Of a DNA stretch of 26,326 bases, positions 8,086 to 16,646 are shown in pieces. A program made the translations under genes and the position numbers. Where the stretch lies: positions 1 to 26,326 of the forward strand of contig JBBQUP010000050.1 in assembly GCA_038212305.1 (NCBI GenBank). The letters are read 5' to 3'. This DNA comes from JBBQUP01 sp038212305. Lineage in GTDB: Bacteria > Bacteroidota > Bacteroidia > Bacteroidales > Marinilabiliaceae. Position 1 is the first letter of the stretch. Each line of letters begins with the position of its first letter. The notes beneath the pieces are model-generated. The model was not told where the DNA came from and searched no databases. It worked only from the letters and a program-made list of their open reading frames with translations.

Positions 8086-9144
8086 TTAATTGCTGAAAAC
8101 GACCGCATTAGGATTCGCGGCAGTTTTAAAAGTGTATAATTTAACACCTGCACTACTAAATACATTGGCTTCAGCACCATAACCATCTAACACAATCACA
8201 TTATCGTTTGCGGGATCTACATCCATTCCATAAAAAGTATTGTCAATAAATTTCTCGGTTGGAAATATAGTTGCTGTAATTGGCATTTTATATACTGCAT
8301 TGGTTATTACATACAAGTTATCGCCCGATATATCAATTGCTAAATTGTTTATACCAAACGTTGTAATGGCATTTAACGCGATTGTTGATGTGCTAAAATT
8401 TGATGGATTAATTTTATACAACATCGAGTTTTTAAATGACCAATCGGTTTGTACATCGCCTTTACAATAAACCCAAATTGTTCCATTTTTATCTTTTACC
8501 ATGTCAATTGGCACACTACCTACTGTAATTGTTTTTGCAACTTCCTTTGTTTGCATATTAATTACAGAGACAGTTTTATCGGTACTCCAAGCACCGCTAT
8601 TGGCTACATACAAATAGTTGCCTGAAATTAAGAGCTTCTCAGGGCCTTTACCAACAGCAATTGTATCCGTAATAGAAAGAGTAGCTCTGTTAATAACATA
8701 AATACAATCACTCCCGAAACCATTGCCATTACTTACAAACAATTCGTTATTATTATTTGAAACAATGCATCTTGGATAGCTTAGATTTTTAATGCTTTTA
8801 ACACTTTTAAAATCCACCATGCTTACAATTTCAATTTTACCTGAATTATTTGCAACAATAAATCCCAAAGAATCCTTTATTGCAAAGCTTTGAACAATAT
8901 CGCCACAATCGTTTTGATTTGTAGCAGCATAAAGATTCGTGTGTAATTCAAGGTTTTCGGGATTGAAAAAAGTTATATCTCCATTGTTTTTATAGAAACC
9001 ACCTTCAGATACTACAAAATAACCTTTTAGATTATTTACAGTCAAATCGATGGGATCTTCAACTTTCTCACATGAAACAAATACCATGGTTAATAAATAA
9101 ACCATTAAACTACGGAACACAATTAATAAATTTCTACTAGTCAT
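8086..9144 (-). CDS. btuG: BtuG-like surface lipoprotein, YncE-type beta-propeller
   Basis: This 352-residue lipoprotein has its lipobox at 'MVFVSC' (Cys25). The mature part is built of repeated beta-propeller blades with the YncE/NHL flavour. Examples are 'VSEGGFYKNNGDITFFNPEN', 'LFVSNGNGFGSDCIYVINRA', 'LYVANSGAWSTDKTVSVINM' and 'NVIVLDGYGAEANVFSSAGV'. In Bacteroides, BtuG proteins are surface beta-propeller lipoproteins of this size. They bind cobalamin extremely tightly and sit on the BtuB channel. Here the gene starts 17 bp after a BtuB-like receptor gene and shares its cobalamin riboswitch, so the same role is very likely. The symbol is given from fold plus context; cobalamin contact residues were not identified. 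No close intrinsic terminator was seen after the stop. Confidence 0.8.
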   Translation of the reverse strand: MTSRNLLIVFRSLMVYLLTMVFVSCEKVEDPIDLTVNNLKGYFVVSEGGFYKNNGDITFFNPENLELHTNLYAATNQNDCGDIVQSFAIKDSLGFIVANNSGKIEIVSMVDFKSVKSIKNLSYPRCIVSNNNNELFVSNGNGFGSDCIYVINRATLSITDTIAVGKGPEKLLISGNYLYVANSGAWSTDKTVSVINMQTKEVAKTITVGSVPIDMVKDKNGTIWVYCKGDVQTDWSFKNSMLYKINPSNFSTSTIALNAITTFGINNLAIDISGDNLYVITNAVYKMPITATIFPTEKFIDNTFYGMDVDPANDNVIVLDGYGAEANVFSSAGVKLYTFKTAANPNAVVFSN

Positions 9145-9161
9145 ATAATTAAAATTTAAAT

Positions 9162-11057
9162 TTAAATTTTTACGGATAACATCACTCCAATCGTTCGAAG
9201 TGGCATTGGATATGATTTTACTAATTGATAGTTTTCATTTAAAATATTTGAGACTTGAACTCCACTTTGCATGTGAACTTTAGATATGGCAAAACGAGCT
9301 GATATCGCGAAATTTAATGTATAGTAAGGATGCAGCAATTCGACTATTTTACTGTCATATCGTCTGGATCCAAAATAGAGAAGATTCAGTGTGGCATCTA
9401 TTAACGAATTGGAATAGTTAGCGGTTCCAGAACAAGACATTTTAGGGTTGTATAACATATCTTCCCATGGCTGATTGTTACTTCGAACGATGTTTTTATT
9501 GAAGTCTAAAGTTCCTCCCAAACTAATATTTGATGAATTTATTTTCAACCCCAAATCGCCTTTAAGACTCACCCCTTTTATTGTGGCTCTATCTCTATTT
9601 TTAGGCTCCCATATCATGCCTGATAATGCATTTGGAGTCCATAAGATTAAATTCTTTATTTGGGATTCGTATCCATTTAACTCAATATTAAGCTCAACAA
9701 AATCATTCCATTTTTTGGTCATATTCAATCCACATTCGAATGAGTTTCCTGTTTCGGATTGCAAATTTTCGTTGCCACCTGGCTTCCAATAAAGTTCATT
9801 TAAAGTGGGTTTCCTGAATTTTTGCGACCAGTTAATATTTCCTTGTAGCAAATCTTTAATAATTGAAACTGAAGCACCCGTTGAAAAAAGTAGCTTCGAA
9901 CTGTAATTAGTAGCCATTTCTTTACGAACAGCCATATTAAAATTTACACGATCAACTCTTAATGAAGCACACTGGAACAAAGCCATAGACATTTCTGATC
10001 GTGTTTGTTTATAAGCACCTACGTCTGCACTTATAGAAGTTGGAACAATCCCCGATTCGATAATTAAAGCGTTAAAATAATATCTGTAAGTAAGATCACC
10101 TTGAAAACGGTTTGTGTTAAAAGGTGAATAAATTGAGTAAAGCACATCATTTGCGGAACTCTTTTCAGTATAAAGCAGGTTGTCGTTAAAATAGGCCATT
10201 TTTGCTTTTAACACAGATTGATTGAACCGATAGGTATATCCGAAAGTACCTCGAATGGCTTCATCTGATTGAAAATCGTAACTATTATCAGATGATCCCA
10301 ATATTGTTGGCACTCGATATTTTTTAGCTTGTACCCACAAAGCCCCATCCAAATCGGAAGCTGAATTAATAGGATATAAAAGAGAAGCAATGACTCCATA
10401 ATTAAAGTAATCTGCGTTCTTACGAATTCCAATTTGGGTTTTATCAAGGTAATATTTATATCTGTTTTCAGACGTTACATACCACTGACTAATTTGAAAC
10501 TTTAATTTACCAATCGACGATTGATTACTAAAGCGCACCTGATAAGTCCCTTCGTTACTATATGAAAAAGAATTTCTAAAATATGCAGAATCGCTACTTT
10601 TTATCTTCGTATCTAAATTAATAGCACCTCCTATTGAGCCACTGCCATACAAAGCACCTGATGCACCATAAACAACTGAAACGTTATTAAATCCATCTAA
10701 TGGAATAATAGATAAATCGGCACCACCAGTAGTTGATGAGTTTATAGGAAAGCCATTCCAATTAACTTGAGTATGATTCGAACTTGCACCTCTTAATCGA
10801 ATGGTGGCCAAAGCGCCACCACCTCCATTTGCTGCTACATAAAATCCACCTTGACTTTGTAAAAATTCACCTAATGAGGTTTGGGTAGAGTTACGCATTT
10901 TTTGAACCGACAAAACCTGATGTTGCGTATTGTCGGAGAAAACAGAAGTACGATTCTTCAATATCTCTACTTCCGACAACCGAACAGTATCGGGAATTTG
11001 GCCAAATAAACCAATTTCAAACCCAATTAAGGTAACACAAATAACAATAAAGCGCAT
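9162..11057 (-). CDS. btuB: TonB-dependent cobalamin receptor, BtuB-like
   Basis: This 631-residue outer-membrane receptor has a signal peptide ending near 'GLFGQ' (residues 1-20). A plug domain follows (about 25-150), including 'LRGASSNHTQVNWNGFPINS' and 'VVYGASGALYGSGSIGGAIN', which are the classical plug motifs of BtuB/FepA-type receptors. The remainder is barrel strands rich in alternating aromatic residues, ending 'PLRTIGVMLSVKI'. It lacks the carboxypeptidase-like N-domain of SusC and has normal BtuB length. Substrate identity rests on the cobalamin riboswitch directly upstream (11161-11330) and the BtuG-like lipoprotein directly downstream: two independent context signs pointing to vitamin B12 or related corrinoids. 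Expression should fall when cobalamin is plentiful. A hairpin next to the start codon may be part of the switch. Confidence 0.9.
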   Translation of the reverse strand: MRFIVICVTLIGFEIGLFGQIPDTVRLSEVEILKNRTSVFSDNTQHQVLSVQKMRNSTQTSLGEFLQSQGGFYVAANGGGGALATIRLRGASSNHTQVNWNGFPINSSTTGGADLSIIPLDGFNNVSVVYGASGALYGSGSIGGAINLDTKIKSSDSAYFRNSFSYSNEGTYQVRFSNQSSIGKLKFQISQWYVTSENRYKYYLDKTQIGIRKNADYFNYGVIASLLYPINSASDLDGALWVQAKKYRVPTILGSSDNSYDFQSDEAIRGTFGYTYRFNQSVLKAKMAYFNDNLLYTEKSSANDVLYSIYSPFNTNRFQGDLTYRYYFNALIIESGIVPTSISADVGAYKQTRSEMSMALFQCASLRVDRVNFNMAVRKEMATNYSSKLLFSTGASVSIIKDLLQGNINWSQKFRKPTLNELYWKPGGNENLQSETGNSFECGLNMTKKWNDFVELNIELNGYESQIKNLILWTPNALSGMIWEPKNRDRATIKGVSLKGDLGLKINSSNISLGGTLDFNKNIVRSNNQPWEDMLYNPKMSCSGTANYSNSLIDATLNLLYFGSRRYDSKIVELLHPYYTLNFAISARFAISKVHMQSGVQVSNILNENYQLVKSYPMPLRTIGVMLSVKI

Positions 11058-11060
11058 AGT

Positions 11061-11085
11061 TTACAATGATATAAGTTCACTGTAA
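11061..11085 (-). promoter_or_regulatory. Hairpin abutting the btuB start codon
   Basis: On the minus strand TTACAGTG and CATTGTAA pair over 8 bp (one G-U) with a 9-nt loop, ending 3 nt before the ATG. It covers the place where a ribosome would bind, so it could be the expression platform through which the upstream riboswitch controls translation. No T-run follows, so termination is unlikely here. Confidence 0.45.
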
Positions 11086-11160
11086 CTACCGGCGTAATAA
11101 AGATATTAAAACAAATGCTGTTTCATCCTTTACTTTTCTCCCGAAAGCTACAAATTTGAT

Positions 11161-11330
11161 TTGGCAGGTCTTCTGGCTCGTCTTATTTTTTAATGCCTTC
11201 CCAAAGAATTTGAGATACTTTAGTGGCTAAATATTAAAAAATCATTAAGACTTACAGCTGCGGGGACAGCTCCGGATTTACAATATATTGTTCACCGGAT
11301 TCCCATTTTAATCCTCAAACGAGGAACCAA
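11161..11330 (-). ncRNA. Cobalamin (B12) riboswitch
   Basis: The minus strand carries the conserved core in order: a GGTGAA-containing arm, then 'CCGGAGCTGTCCCCGCAGCT' with GTAAG, then the B12 box 'GCCACT' ... 'GGGAAGGC', and finally 'GAGCCAGAAGACCTGCC'. TTGG at the 5' end pairs with CCAA at the 3' end to close the domain. The element sits about 100 nt upstream of the btuB-like gene. Binding of adenosylcobalamin or a related cobalamin should repress the operon. The spacing and boxes leave little doubt about the class. Confidence 0.95.
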
Positions 11331-11338
11331 TTCAACGA

Positions 11339-11346
11339 CAAAAGTA
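11339..11346 (-). promoter_or_regulatory. -7 box of the btuB operon promoter
   Basis: TACTTTTG on the minus strand matches TAnnTTTG and lies 8 bp before the riboswitch 5' end, the distance expected for a transcript that starts with the aptamer. A TTG occurs 15 bp further upstream, closer than the usual 19-21 bp. Confidence 0.6.
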
Positions 11347-11402
11347 AAAAATAAATTGAGACAATGTAATTTGTTTTTGTAATTTGATGAAAAATTCAAG
11401 CC

Positions 11403-12041
11403 ATGAAAAATGCAATTATTGCTGGAGCTACAGGATTAACAGGGATAGAATTAATTAAATTATTAGAAGCCGATACCACTTACAATAATATATTTGCTTT
11501 AACCCGAAGAGCATTAAGCGTGAGTACACATAAAACAACGCTAATTAATCAGCCTATCGAAATACCGAGTGAAACTAAAATAACAACTGTATTTTGTGCT
11601 TTAGGAACCACCATAAAAAAAGCAGGATCGAAAGATGCTTTTCGATTAGTTGATTATGACATGATTATTGAGTTAGCAGATTGGGCAAAGCAACGTGGTG
11701 TTATAAAATTTGTAGTTATTAGTTCATTAGGTGCAAATGCAAAATCGAGTAACTTTTATTTAAAGACAAAAGGTCAATTAGAAAGCAGATTAAAAACAAT
11801 GGGATTTAACACGTTAATAATTGTGCGCCCATCGCTTTTAACAGGTAATAGACATGAATTTAGAATTGGTGAAAAATTATCGAAAACAATTCTCTCAATT
11901 TTACATCCTTTACTATTAGGCAAACTAAAAAAATACAGAAGTATTGAAGCATGGCAAGTTGCTAAAGCAATGGTTGAATTAGCTAACAATAAAGAAAATG
12001 ATATTTTTATTATTGAATCGGATCAACTAAGTATTTTTTAA
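11403..12041 (+). CDS. NAD(P)-binding Rossmann oxidoreductase, HTATIP2/atypical SDR type
   Basis: This 212-residue cytosolic protein has a nucleotide-binding loop 'GATGLTG' at residues 8-14 (GxxGxxG). A basic 'TRR' after strand 2 (34-36) suggests NADP preference. 'SSLGA' follows at 107-111, then Tyr119 and Lys123 in 'FYLKTKG' as the YxxxK pair, and 'RPSLLTG' at 142-148. This pattern matches the TIP30/HTATIP2-like atypical short-chain dehydrogenases, of the usual bacterial length of about 210-220. The reaction is unknown for bacterial members. It is transcribed divergently from the B12 operon with 340 bp between start codons, and convergent with the kinase pair. No link to cobalamin is implied by the sequence. 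The start is the first ATG of the frame, directly preceding the Rossmann strand. Confidence 0.85.
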   Translation: MKNAIIAGATGLTGIELIKLLEADTTYNNIFALTRRALSVSTHKTTLINQPIEIPSETKITTVFCALGTTIKKAGSKDAFRLVDYDMIIELADWAKQRGVIKFVVISSLGANAKSSNFYLKTKGQLESRLKTMGFNTLIIVRPSLLTGNRHEFRIGEKLSKTILSILHPLLLGKLKKYRSIEAWQVAKAMVELANNKENDIFIIESDQLSIF

Positions 12042-12084
12042 TGACCACCGACATTGAAAAAAAAGATTGAAAATTACCCACTAA

Positions 12085-12108
12085 CTCACGAATAAAATTA
12101 TTCGTGAG
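12085..12108. repeat. 24-bp perfect palindrome between convergent genes
   Basis: CTCACGAATAA-AA-TTATTCGTGAG is an 11-bp perfect inverted repeat 44 bp after the oxidoreductase stop. There is no T-run right after it, so it is a weak terminator candidate; convergent genes on both sides make a bidirectional transcription barrier plausible. Confidence 0.5.
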
Positions 12109-12278
12109 CCTGACGGCTTGAAGTTAGGATCTGGCCGCTTTCTTCTTTATACATTATTTCATTCGTCTTTAATCACCTGAGCGTGAAACGACTCTAATGA
12201 TATTCGATTCGTGGCTATACTAATTTTTTATTATTTAGATCTGTCAAAGAAGAATTCGAAAGGAAGTTATTTATTTGT

Positions 12279-14000
12279 TTATCCGATATAGGAATTAATT
12301 ACGTTTAATAATCGAACAATATCAATGGGTTTTTCTAAATATTCATCAAACCCATAACTCAAGTATTTCTTTCGTTCTTCGACCATTGCATAGCCACTTT
12401 GAGCTATTACAATTGCATCTTTATCTTTAGATTTCACATACTCCAAAAGCGCATGACCGTCTTTATTAGGCATTCGAATATCGGTAAGAACTAAATCAAA
12501 ATGTTTCCCAGAATCAATTAAATCAATAGCTTGAGCTCCATCTTTAACCCAAATTAAATCAACTAATGTAGGTTCGAAAATCTCTTTTAACAACAGGTAA
12601 TTAGATGCTTCATCTTCAGCAAATAAAATAGATTTCCCCTTCCAATTGTAATCTGTATTTTGATTTTTATTCTGTTTTCCAATATTGACTTCTTGATTTG
12701 CATTATTTTCAAATGGAAGGGTAAAATAGAATAGTGAACCATTTGAAGATTCGGATTTAAGTTGAATGTTACCACCCAACAGTTGCACCAAATTTTTAAC
12801 AATTGCTAATCCCAAACCTGTTCCATTACGCTCTTCGATAGACATTTCGGCTTGAATAAAACGTTGGAAAATACTCTCGTGTTTTTCCTTCACAATGCCA
12901 ATACCAGTATCCTCGACAAAGAAATATATTTCATTCGAATCTAATTTTTTATATCCAAATTTCACAAATCCTTGTGTGGTAAACTTAATTGCATTATTTA
13001 ATAAATTCGAAATTATTTGTTTTAATCTATATTGATCGGAAGTGAAAAAGAATGAGCCATCATTGGGAGAAACATCTATTATAATTTTCAAATTGGTTCT
13101 TTTTTTCTCTTTAGCTTCAAGCGTATAGAAATTCTCAAGATCATGAAATAGTTGATTTAGATCAAATACTTCATTTTCAACTGTTAAATGACCCGCTTCT
13201 ATTTTGGCTAAATCAATAATATCATTTATAAGTCGTAATAAACTTTTCCCGCTATTATTAATGGTTTGAAGATAACGGATTTTTTTCTCATCCGACATAT
13301 CTTTCTTATTCTCAAGCAACTCGGTAAATCCTAATATTGAATTTAAAGGATTCCGAATCTCGTGACTCATATTTGACAGAAAAACAGATTTCATTTTATC
13401 GGAGGACTCAGCCTTCTCTTTCAATTTTTGCATATGAAGCAAAAGCCTATTTAGTTCATCTGTTCGTTTACGAACTTCATCCTCTAATAATTCGAGATAT
13501 TCACGATTTTTTTTCCCTAATTCCCATTTTGTTGTTAATGCATGAGCTAATTGTTTTATGGCAACTACATTAAAGGGTTTTTTAGAAAACAATAATTTAT
13601 CAGTCTCACCAAACTTAAGCATTATATCATCCCACGAATAGTCGGAATAAGCAGTACATATAACTACTTCAATATTGGGGTGATTTTTCCATATTCTAGA
13701 GATTGTTTCAATTCCATCAATTCCGGGAGGCATTCGTACATCCATAAATATTAATGCATAGGGATCTCCTTCTTGTTCTGCTGTATGCACCATTAAAATG
13801 GCTTCTTCGCCTTGATAGGCATCATCAATCCAAAACGCAGGAGATTTTCGTGAAGTAGGATGAGGCTCATTAAAAACCAACGACTCCAATTCAGCTAACT
13901 CAATATTATCGAATGACTTTATTGCTAATATTTTTTTAAAATCATCATGTATCGACACGTTGTCATCAACAATTAGAATTCGCTTATTTTTACTATTCAT
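12279..14000 (-). CDS. Hybrid histidine kinase: REC - HisKA - HATPase - REC
   Basis: This is a 573-residue cytosolic phosphorelay protein with no membrane segment. The N-terminal receiver (about 5-155) has acidic Asp12/Asp13, phospho-acceptor Asp87 in 'IFMDVRMPPG' and Lys140/Lys141-Pro. It has an insertion of about 30 residues (about 30-60, 'LVFNEPHPTSRKSPAFWIDD') before helix 2. A coiled coil (about 163-200) leads to the HisKA domain with His213 in 'MSHEIRNPLNS'. The HATPase follows: N-box 'NLLNNAIKFT' (332-341), G1 'DTGIGI' (364-369), G2 'GTGLGLAI' (393-400). The C-terminal receiver (about 457-572) has Asp507 in 'LVLTDIRMP' and Lys557-Pro. It follows a PAS kinase gene by only 6 bp, so the two are one operon. 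The N-terminal receiver could accept phosphate from that kinase; this is inference. The output is unknown, with no DNA-binding domain. Confidence 0.93.
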   Translation of the reverse strand: MNSKNKRILIVDDNVSIHDDFKKILAIKSFDNIELAELESLVFNEPHPTSRKSPAFWIDDAYQGEEAILMVHTAEQEGDPYALIFMDVRMPPGIDGIETISRIWKNHPNIEVVICTAYSDYSWDDIMLKFGETDKLLFSKKPFNVVAIKQLAHALTTKWELGKKNREYLELLEDEVRKRTDELNRLLLHMQKLKEKAESSDKMKSVFLSNMSHEIRNPLNSILGFTELLENKKDMSDEKKIRYLQTINNSGKSLLRLINDIIDLAKIEAGHLTVENEVFDLNQLFHDLENFYTLEAKEKKRTNLKIIIDVSPNDGSFFFTSDQYRLKQIISNLLNNAIKFTTQGFVKFGYKKLDSNEIYFFVEDTGIGIVKEKHESIFQRFIQAEMSIEERNGTGLGLAIVKNLVQLLGGNIQLKSESSNGSLFYFTLPFENNANQEVNIGKQNKNQNTDYNWKGKSILFAEDEASNYLLLKEIFEPTLVDLIWVKDGAQAIDLIDSGKHFDLVLTDIRMPNKDGHALLEYVKSKDKDAIVIAQSGYAMVEERKKYLSYGFDEYLEKPIDIVRLLNVINSYIG

Positions 14001-14006
14001 GATAAT

Positions 14007-15248
14007 TTAATTGTTAGATAATTCAATTGTTATAATGCAACCTTTATTTTGTCCTTCTGAGGTAGCAAATATTTTTCCATTTATTTCCTGAATGGCATTA
14101 GCACATGAGTGTAATCCAAATCCATAACCAGATTGCTTTGTAGTAAATCCGTGATTAAAAATTTTATTGAGATCGTCAGAATTAATTCCTATTCCATTAT
14201 CCTTAAACCTAACAACAATTTTATTTTCAGTCTCATACCCCTCCACTTCAATGATAAAATCACTGGTATTACATTCATCGAAAGATTCGATGGAGTTTTT
14301 TAAAAAATTAACAAATACATGTATAATTTTTGAACGAATGCAATTTATCTTTAAAGCAAAGTCAACATTCTTTAATACAAGAATATTTCGATTTTCAAGT
14401 TTTGAATGCAAAATATCGATGGCAACATCGAGCATTTCATTTACAGATTCTGATTTTATAAATAAAGAATTTTTACTTACTCCTCTCTGTAGTTCAAGTA
14501 TATGAATGATTACTTCTAAACGTTTTTCGAGTTGAATAACTTCATTTGCAATAAAAATTTGTTCCTCAATTAATTTATTCGATATTTTATTTAATAAAAC
14601 AGGAATAACTTTCCCCTTTTCATCTGATTCTATATATGAAGGTAAATCATGTTGATGTTCGTTTACTAGATTCACAAGTTTTACTAGACTTGATATTTTT
14701 GATTCTTCCAATGATCGATTTATTTCAAGAACTGCAACGGTTACGCTATTTAAAACATTGCCAATGTTATGCAAAATATCGGACACAATTTCGGCTTTTC
14801 CCGATTCATGAGCTAATTGAACTTCACGCTCTTTGATTTCTTCTTGGGCATTTTTAAGATCAGTGACATCTCTCCCAATTCCAATTATTCCAATTACATC
14901 GTTGTTTTTATTAAATATTGGAATTTTTGTTGTGGATAAAATTATTTTATTCCCTTTTTCGTTTAACCCATCTTCAATACAATTAATTAACGGTTTTTTT
15001 GATTTTAAAATTAGCTGTTCATCATTAAAAAACTTCTGGGCTAACTCTTTTGGATAGTAATCCATATCCATTTTACCAACTAAATCTTCGGGTTTCTCGA
15101 AATGCATGACATCAGCTAATTTTTTGTTAGCTACAATAAAACGACTTTTTTCATCCTTAATATAAATGAAATCAGGCATGTTATTAATAAGTGTGTATAA
15201 AAGATTTTTCCCGTCCAACGCATCATTAACAGACAACTCCTTTTTCAT
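14007..15248 (-). CDS. PAS-domain sensor histidine kinase
   Basis: This is a 413-residue soluble kinase. A PAS fold lies at about 15-130 ('LINNMPDFIYIKDEKSRFIV' ... 'GIGRDVTDLKNAQEEI', the usual PAS/PAC ending), then a coiled coil. The phospho-acceptor segment 'DILHNIGNVLNSV' (158-170, His160) differs from the common H-E-[LIF]-R-x-P-L box. The HATPase has an N-box around 'VFVNFLKNSIESF' (311-323), G1 'KDNGIGI' (349-355), and G2 'GYGFGLHSC' (374-382). The HN-x-x-N variant H-box belongs to a known kinase subclass, so activity is expected. There is no transmembrane helix, so it senses a cytosolic signal, possibly through a ligand or redox group in PAS. It is translated just ahead of the hybrid kinase (6 bp gap), probably its phosphorelay partner. 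Confidence 0.93.
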   Translation of the reverse strand: MKKELSVNDALDGKNLLYTLINNMPDFIYIKDEKSRFIVANKKLADVMHFEKPEDLVGKMDMDYYPKELAQKFFNDEQLILKSKKPLINCIEDGLNEKGNKIILSTTKIPIFNKNNDVIGIIGIGRDVTDLKNAQEEIKEREVQLAHESGKAEIVSDILHNIGNVLNSVTVAVLEINRSLEESKISSLVKLVNLVNEHQHDLPSYIESDEKGKVIPVLLNKISNKLIEEQIFIANEVIQLEKRLEVIIHILELQRGVSKNSLFIKSESVNEMLDVAIDILHSKLENRNILVLKNVDFALKINCIRSKIIHVFVNFLKNSIESFDECNTSDFIIEVEGYETENKIVVRFKDNGIGINSDDLNKIFNHGFTTKQSGYGFGLHSCANAIQEINGKIFATSEGQNKGCIITIELSNN

Positions 15249-15407
15249 ACTCTATTCATTTAAAACCTTAATCTAATGTAATACGATTCACGCCCATTCA
15301 AGTTAATACTTTTTTAAGACTTAAATTACGATCTAAAAAGATATTTTAAAATAAAGTCCGCGATTCAATTTCGAACAGGGGCCTGAAAATTAGATAATAC
15401 GTTACAA

Positions 15408-15598
15408 CTATCTATTCATTCCAATAATCTGTATTTCGATTCTTCGGTTTTGTTGATGCTCTTCTTCGGTACATTTCACTCCATCGGAATGGTAACGGCC
15501 TACAAACTATCAACTTTATGCAACACTTGAGCAATTGCCACTGTGGAAAGTCACAACATTAAAAGCAGAGAGAGTATAGCGATCTTAGAATTATTCAT
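15408..15598 (-). pseudogene. Remnant of an OmpA-family gene of the SprF/PorP cassette
   Basis: The frame opens at 15598 with a signal peptide, MNNSKIAILSLLLML, then a TGA stop, then LSTVAIAQVLHKVDSL and a TAG. After a frame change, the segment at 15498-15408 reads 'RYHSDGVKCTEEEHQQNRRI' followed by EIQIIGMNR and a stop. 'DGVKCTEEEHQQNRR' is the diagnostic end of the OmpA/MotB peptidoglycan-binding domain. A normal gene of this family has several hundred residues between these two parts, so the middle was deleted and the start decayed. It lies 56 bp after the PorP/SprF gene, exactly where adhesin-SprF-OmpA cassettes of Bacteroidota carry their OmpA gene. It cannot make a working protein. Confidence 0.8.
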
Positions 15599-15654
15599 TA
15601 TAAGAACATTTAGAGGTTTTGATTGGGCGTAAATAAAACATTTTAATCTTTGAC

Positions 15655-16593
15655 TTACAAATAACGAGCCGATGTTATTTCCTTCTTCATCCAGCCATCA
15701 AAGTCATAGCTAATCATTATTTCGTGACTGCCATGATTATATCCGGCTAAACTAGACAAGGTAATATCGTATGAATAACCGAACATAAGTTGACGATTAA
15801 TCTGAATCCCAGCCATAAATGCCATGGCATCGCCAAATCTGTAGGTTGTTCCAAACCAATAGTTGGATTTATAAAACATCTGCAATGTTAAATCGGTTGA
15901 AGGTGGGGCCCCTGCAACTACCTTTTCGATAACCGAAGGCTTCAATACAACATCAGAGTTAACATTGAATACATAACCTCCCATTAAAAAATAGTGACGT
16001 TTTAAATTACTTAGTACGCTTCCATTCACTTCCACATCACTTAATTTCCCTTGAATCATTTTAGGAATAGAAAATCCAGCATAGAATTTATTTGAGAATA
16101 AATACAAACCTACACCGGCATTCGGTTGAAAAACTTTTTCGATATTAGAAGCAAAAGTTGGATCATTTACCTGCCCCAAATCATTTAAACCCACATAATA
16201 GTTATAAATACCAGCTTTGAGTCCCATTGACAAGGTTAACGCCTCGGTTAATTTAAGATGATAAGCATAGTTTAAATTGAAATAATAATTGTTGACAGGG
16301 CCAATTTTATCGGCAACCATTGAGACCCCTAATCCCATTTTTTGATTTTCGATGGGTGCATGAGCCGAAAAAGTGTATGTGCGAGGCGCTCCATCGAGCC
16401 CGACCCATTGCATGCGCGATAACACCAAAACATTTAACGCATTGCGAGTACCTGCATAGGCTGGGTTAACAGCCATGGTATTAAACATGTATTGAGAGTA
16501 CATAGCTTCTTGCTGACCATAGCCAACCTTACAAATAGCCAATAAAGCCATTAGCAACCAGCCTTTTGTATTTATTTTATTCAAGATGATCAT
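15655..16593 (-). CDS. PorP/SprF family type IX secretion accessory membrane protein
   Basis: This 312-residue outer-membrane protein has a signal peptide up to about 'KVGYGQQ'. The family opening 'QEAMYSQYMFNTMAVNPAYA' with GTRNALN is near-diagnostic of PorP/SprF. The rest is amphipathic beta-strands such as 'TFSAHAPIENQKMGLGVSMV' and 'FGTTYRFGDAMAFMAGIQIN', with a late 'LMFGYSYDITLSSLAGYNHG' block. In Flavobacterium, SprF is needed for secretion of the giant adhesin SprB encoded next to it. Here the gene lies 53 bp after a giant adhesin gene with the matching C-terminal domain, so it is likely the dedicated export or anchoring partner. The start codon could also be Met15, which would shorten the signal peptide n-region. 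Confidence 0.93.
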   Translation of the reverse strand: MIILNKINTKGWLLMALLAICKVGYGQQEAMYSQYMFNTMAVNPAYAGTRNALNVLVLSRMQWVGLDGAPRTYTFSAHAPIENQKMGLGVSMVADKIGPVNNYYFNLNYAYHLKLTEALTLSMGLKAGIYNYYVGLNDLGQVNDPTFASNIEKVFQPNAGVGLYLFSNKFYAGFSIPKMIQGKLSDVEVNGSVLSNLKRHYFLMGGYVFNVNSDVVLKPSVIEKVVAGAPPSTDLTLQMFYKSNYWFGTTYRFGDAMAFMAGIQINRQLMFGYSYDITLSSLAGYNHGSHEIMISYDFDGWMKKEITSARYL

Positions 16594-16646
16594 AACATCG
16601 GGGTTTTAATCAAGCAGAGACACAAAACCGCTGCTTGGTATTATAT

